A stretch of DNA of 6,019 nucleotides, taken from NCBI GenBank assembly GCA_937884485.1, contig CALGCG010000105.1, forward strand, positions 1 to 6,019, written 5' to 3'. Numbering within the stretch: position 1 is the stretch's first letter; each line of letters opens with the position of its first letter. Below are positions 5,033 through 6,019 of this stretch, piece after piece. The position numbers and the translations under genes were made by a program. Below the pieces are notes generated by a model. The model was given only the letters and a program-made list of their open reading frames with translations, searched no databases and was not told where the DNA came from. Source of the DNA: an uncultured Bacteroidales bacterium. GTDB taxonomy: Bacteria > Bacteroidota > Bacteroidia > Bacteroidales > P3.

Positions 5033-5052
5033 GGTTTGCCCGTTGGTAAACC
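5033..5052 (+). promoter_or_regulatory. stem-loop in the leader of the tail gene
   Basis: GGTTTGCC (5033-5040) pairs with GGTAAACC (5045-5052) through one G-U wobble, with loop CGTT. There is no T-run directly after it. It lies 38 bases before the ATG at 5091, so it could be a 5'-leader structure or an operator dyad. No Bacteroides-type -7 element (TAnnTTTG) is visible nearby. Confidence 0.4.
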
Positions 5053-5090
5053 TATAGCCCATTTTTATCTGAATAGTAAAAGAGGTAAAA

Positions 5091-6019
5091 ATGGCAGATT
5101 ACACTATAAGTTTTAAATCACTTCGTGCTGGGACGGTGTACACGGTGAACATTGGATCCGGCAATGACGACGTCGCACTGAAAGGTGCGGCACAGCCATT
5201 CGTGACGCAAGAGGACGACGACGAGGATATGTTCACGCCCATCCGCACGCAGTCGGGCTATCTTCGCATCGTTGACGACGGAAAGGATGCCAACGGCAAT
5301 GCACTGTCTGCCGACTGGTGGAAGGGTCTTGTGCCGCTGACTGCCTTCGGTATGCCTGTCGCGCTGATGGATGGAAGTACTGTCGTTTGGCAGGGGTACA
5401 TCCAGACGCAGACATTTAGCGGTGAGCTCTATGGCGGTACTCAGGAACGTGAGTACCCTGTCATCTGTCCACTGAGTGTGCTGGATGCAAAGGAGCCCAG
5501 CGTTTTGGAACGTAACACGAAGAGCTTTGCCTATCTTTTATGGACTATATTGTCAGCCGCTCAGACTACAGGCATCGTAGAGTTTGACAACATCTACTTC
5601 CAGGGCGGTGCGGACGCGAGGACGTGGCTGCAAACGAAGGTAGACTGGAAGAACTTCCACAGCACCGACAGCGACGGCGTTGTCAGTGCTAAATATTCAA
5701 TGTACCAAATCCTCGAAGACGTATGCACCTTCTGGGGATGGACATGTCGGACACAAGGCAAGGACGTGTATTTCACCTGTGCCGACGACAGCACCGAACA
5801 GAACTTCCTACAAGTTACGCTCGCACAATTGGAAACGCTCGGCGCGAATACTGGTTCGGTCATCAGCCGCACATCAGTATCGCTGAGCGGTGACATCTTC
5901 GTGTCGATGGATAACGAGGACTACATCATCAATGGTCCGTCGCGTGCCGTGGTGACTGCCGACGTCAACAAGCAGAAGACGGTGATGCAGTTTGCACCAA
6001 AAGCATACGAAAACCAGAT
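5091..6019 (+). CDS. phage tail tip/baseplate structural protein (5' part, truncated by window end)
   Basis: An uninterrupted frame runs from ATG 5091 to the last base, giving 309 complete codons; the 3' end is outside the window. The start follows AGAGGTAAAA, an A-rich Bacteroidetes-style context. The N-terminal region (residues 1-135) has features I recognise in Bacteroidetes prophage tail proteins: an acidic linker (EDDDEDMF at 41-48) before FTPIRTQSGYLRI, then VWQGYIQTQTF and EYPVICPLSVLD. A second section (about 200-232, YSMYQILEDVCTFWGWTCR and DVYFTC) has the pattern of a small domain found in tail-hub and baseplate proteins. No signal peptide or membrane segment is seen. The likely role is in the tail tip or hub, between tail tube and fibres. 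The tail assignment rests on remembered family patterns, so the exact component is uncertain. It is the first gene after a strong terminator. Confidence 0.82.
   Translation, partial: MADYTISFKSLRAGTVYTVNIGSGNDDVALKGAAQPFVTQEDDDEDMFTPIRTQSGYLRIVDDGKDANGNALSADWWKGLVPLTAFGMPVALMDGSTVVWQGYIQTQTFSGELYGGTQEREYPVICPLSVLDAKEPSVLERNTKSFAYLLWTILSAAQTTGIVEFDNIYFQGGADARTWLQTKVDWKNFHSTDSDGVVSAKYSMYQILEDVCTFWGWTCRTQGKDVYFTCADDSTEQNFLQVTLAQLETLGANTGSVISRTSVSLSGDIFVSMDNEDYIINGPSRAVVTADVNKQKTVMQFAPKAYENQ

Noticed and set aside
5035..5074. Possible Bacteroides promoter (TTTG at 5035-5038 as -33 element)
   Set aside because: No acceptable TAnnTTTG -7 element lies 19-21 bases further on; the best candidate nearby (TATCTGAA) fits poorly, and the TTTG is inside a hairpin stem.
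5233..5896. Minus-strand and shifted-frame ORFs within the tail gene
   Set aside because: The + strand frame from 5091 is open to the end of the window with a protein pattern typical of tail proteins; these are shadows.
1..6019. tRNA genes, CRISPR arrays, insertion sequences, integrase or attachment sites
   Set aside because: I looked on both strands and saw no cloverleaf-like sequence, no regularly spaced repeats, and no transposase or integrase motifs.

Overview
The window looks like part of a tailed-phage genome or prophage from a Bacteroidales host (Prevotella/Bacteroides-like). Three observations point there. The key anchor is a complete HK97-type large terminase. The tail protein and the 'DTVY'-repeat membrane protein are of types I recognise from Bacteroidetes prophages. 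Most starts lack a properly spaced Shine-Dalgarno and sit in A-rich contexts. The host assignment is inference. All supported genes run on the + strand.

Layout. Positions 1-99 hold the 3' end of an unidentified gene. Positions 119-859 hold two small genes: a one-helix membrane protein and a helical/coiled-coil protein. Positions 896-2944 hold the terminase large subunit (TerL), with a recognisable ATPase and RuvC-like nuclease but an altered P-loop. A perfect 13-bp hairpin with a short T-run follows its stop codon and probably terminates or attenuates transcription. Positions 3020-4890 form a dense block of five genes: a 55-aa basic protein, a 124-aa unknown, a 210-aa protein with a coiled coil and a C-terminal domain like the RNA polymerase alpha-subunit CTD, a 51-aa cysteine-rich putative zinc-binding protein whose ATG overlaps the preceding stop, and a membrane protein that may be a one-piece spanin. 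A strong intrinsic terminator lies at 4956-4992. A roughly 100-base leader with a tandem decamer and a hairpin precedes a large tail structural gene, which starts at 5091 and runs off the window.

How the genes fit together. TerL packages DNA, the 5091 gene belongs to the tail tip or baseplate, and the spanin-like protein would act in lysis. No portal, protease or capsid gene lies between TerL and the tail gene. Instead there are small accessory genes, so this is a non-canonical order or a local insertion of accessory genes. Four genes start immediately after AAGGAACT or a one-base variant, a fifth after a looser version. This suggests a shared translation-start signal and supports a 55-aa gene short enough to be missed. 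The most interesting part is the overlapping pair at 3519-4300, alpha-CTD-like protein plus Cys-rich peptide, which could act on host transcription; that function is a hypothesis only.
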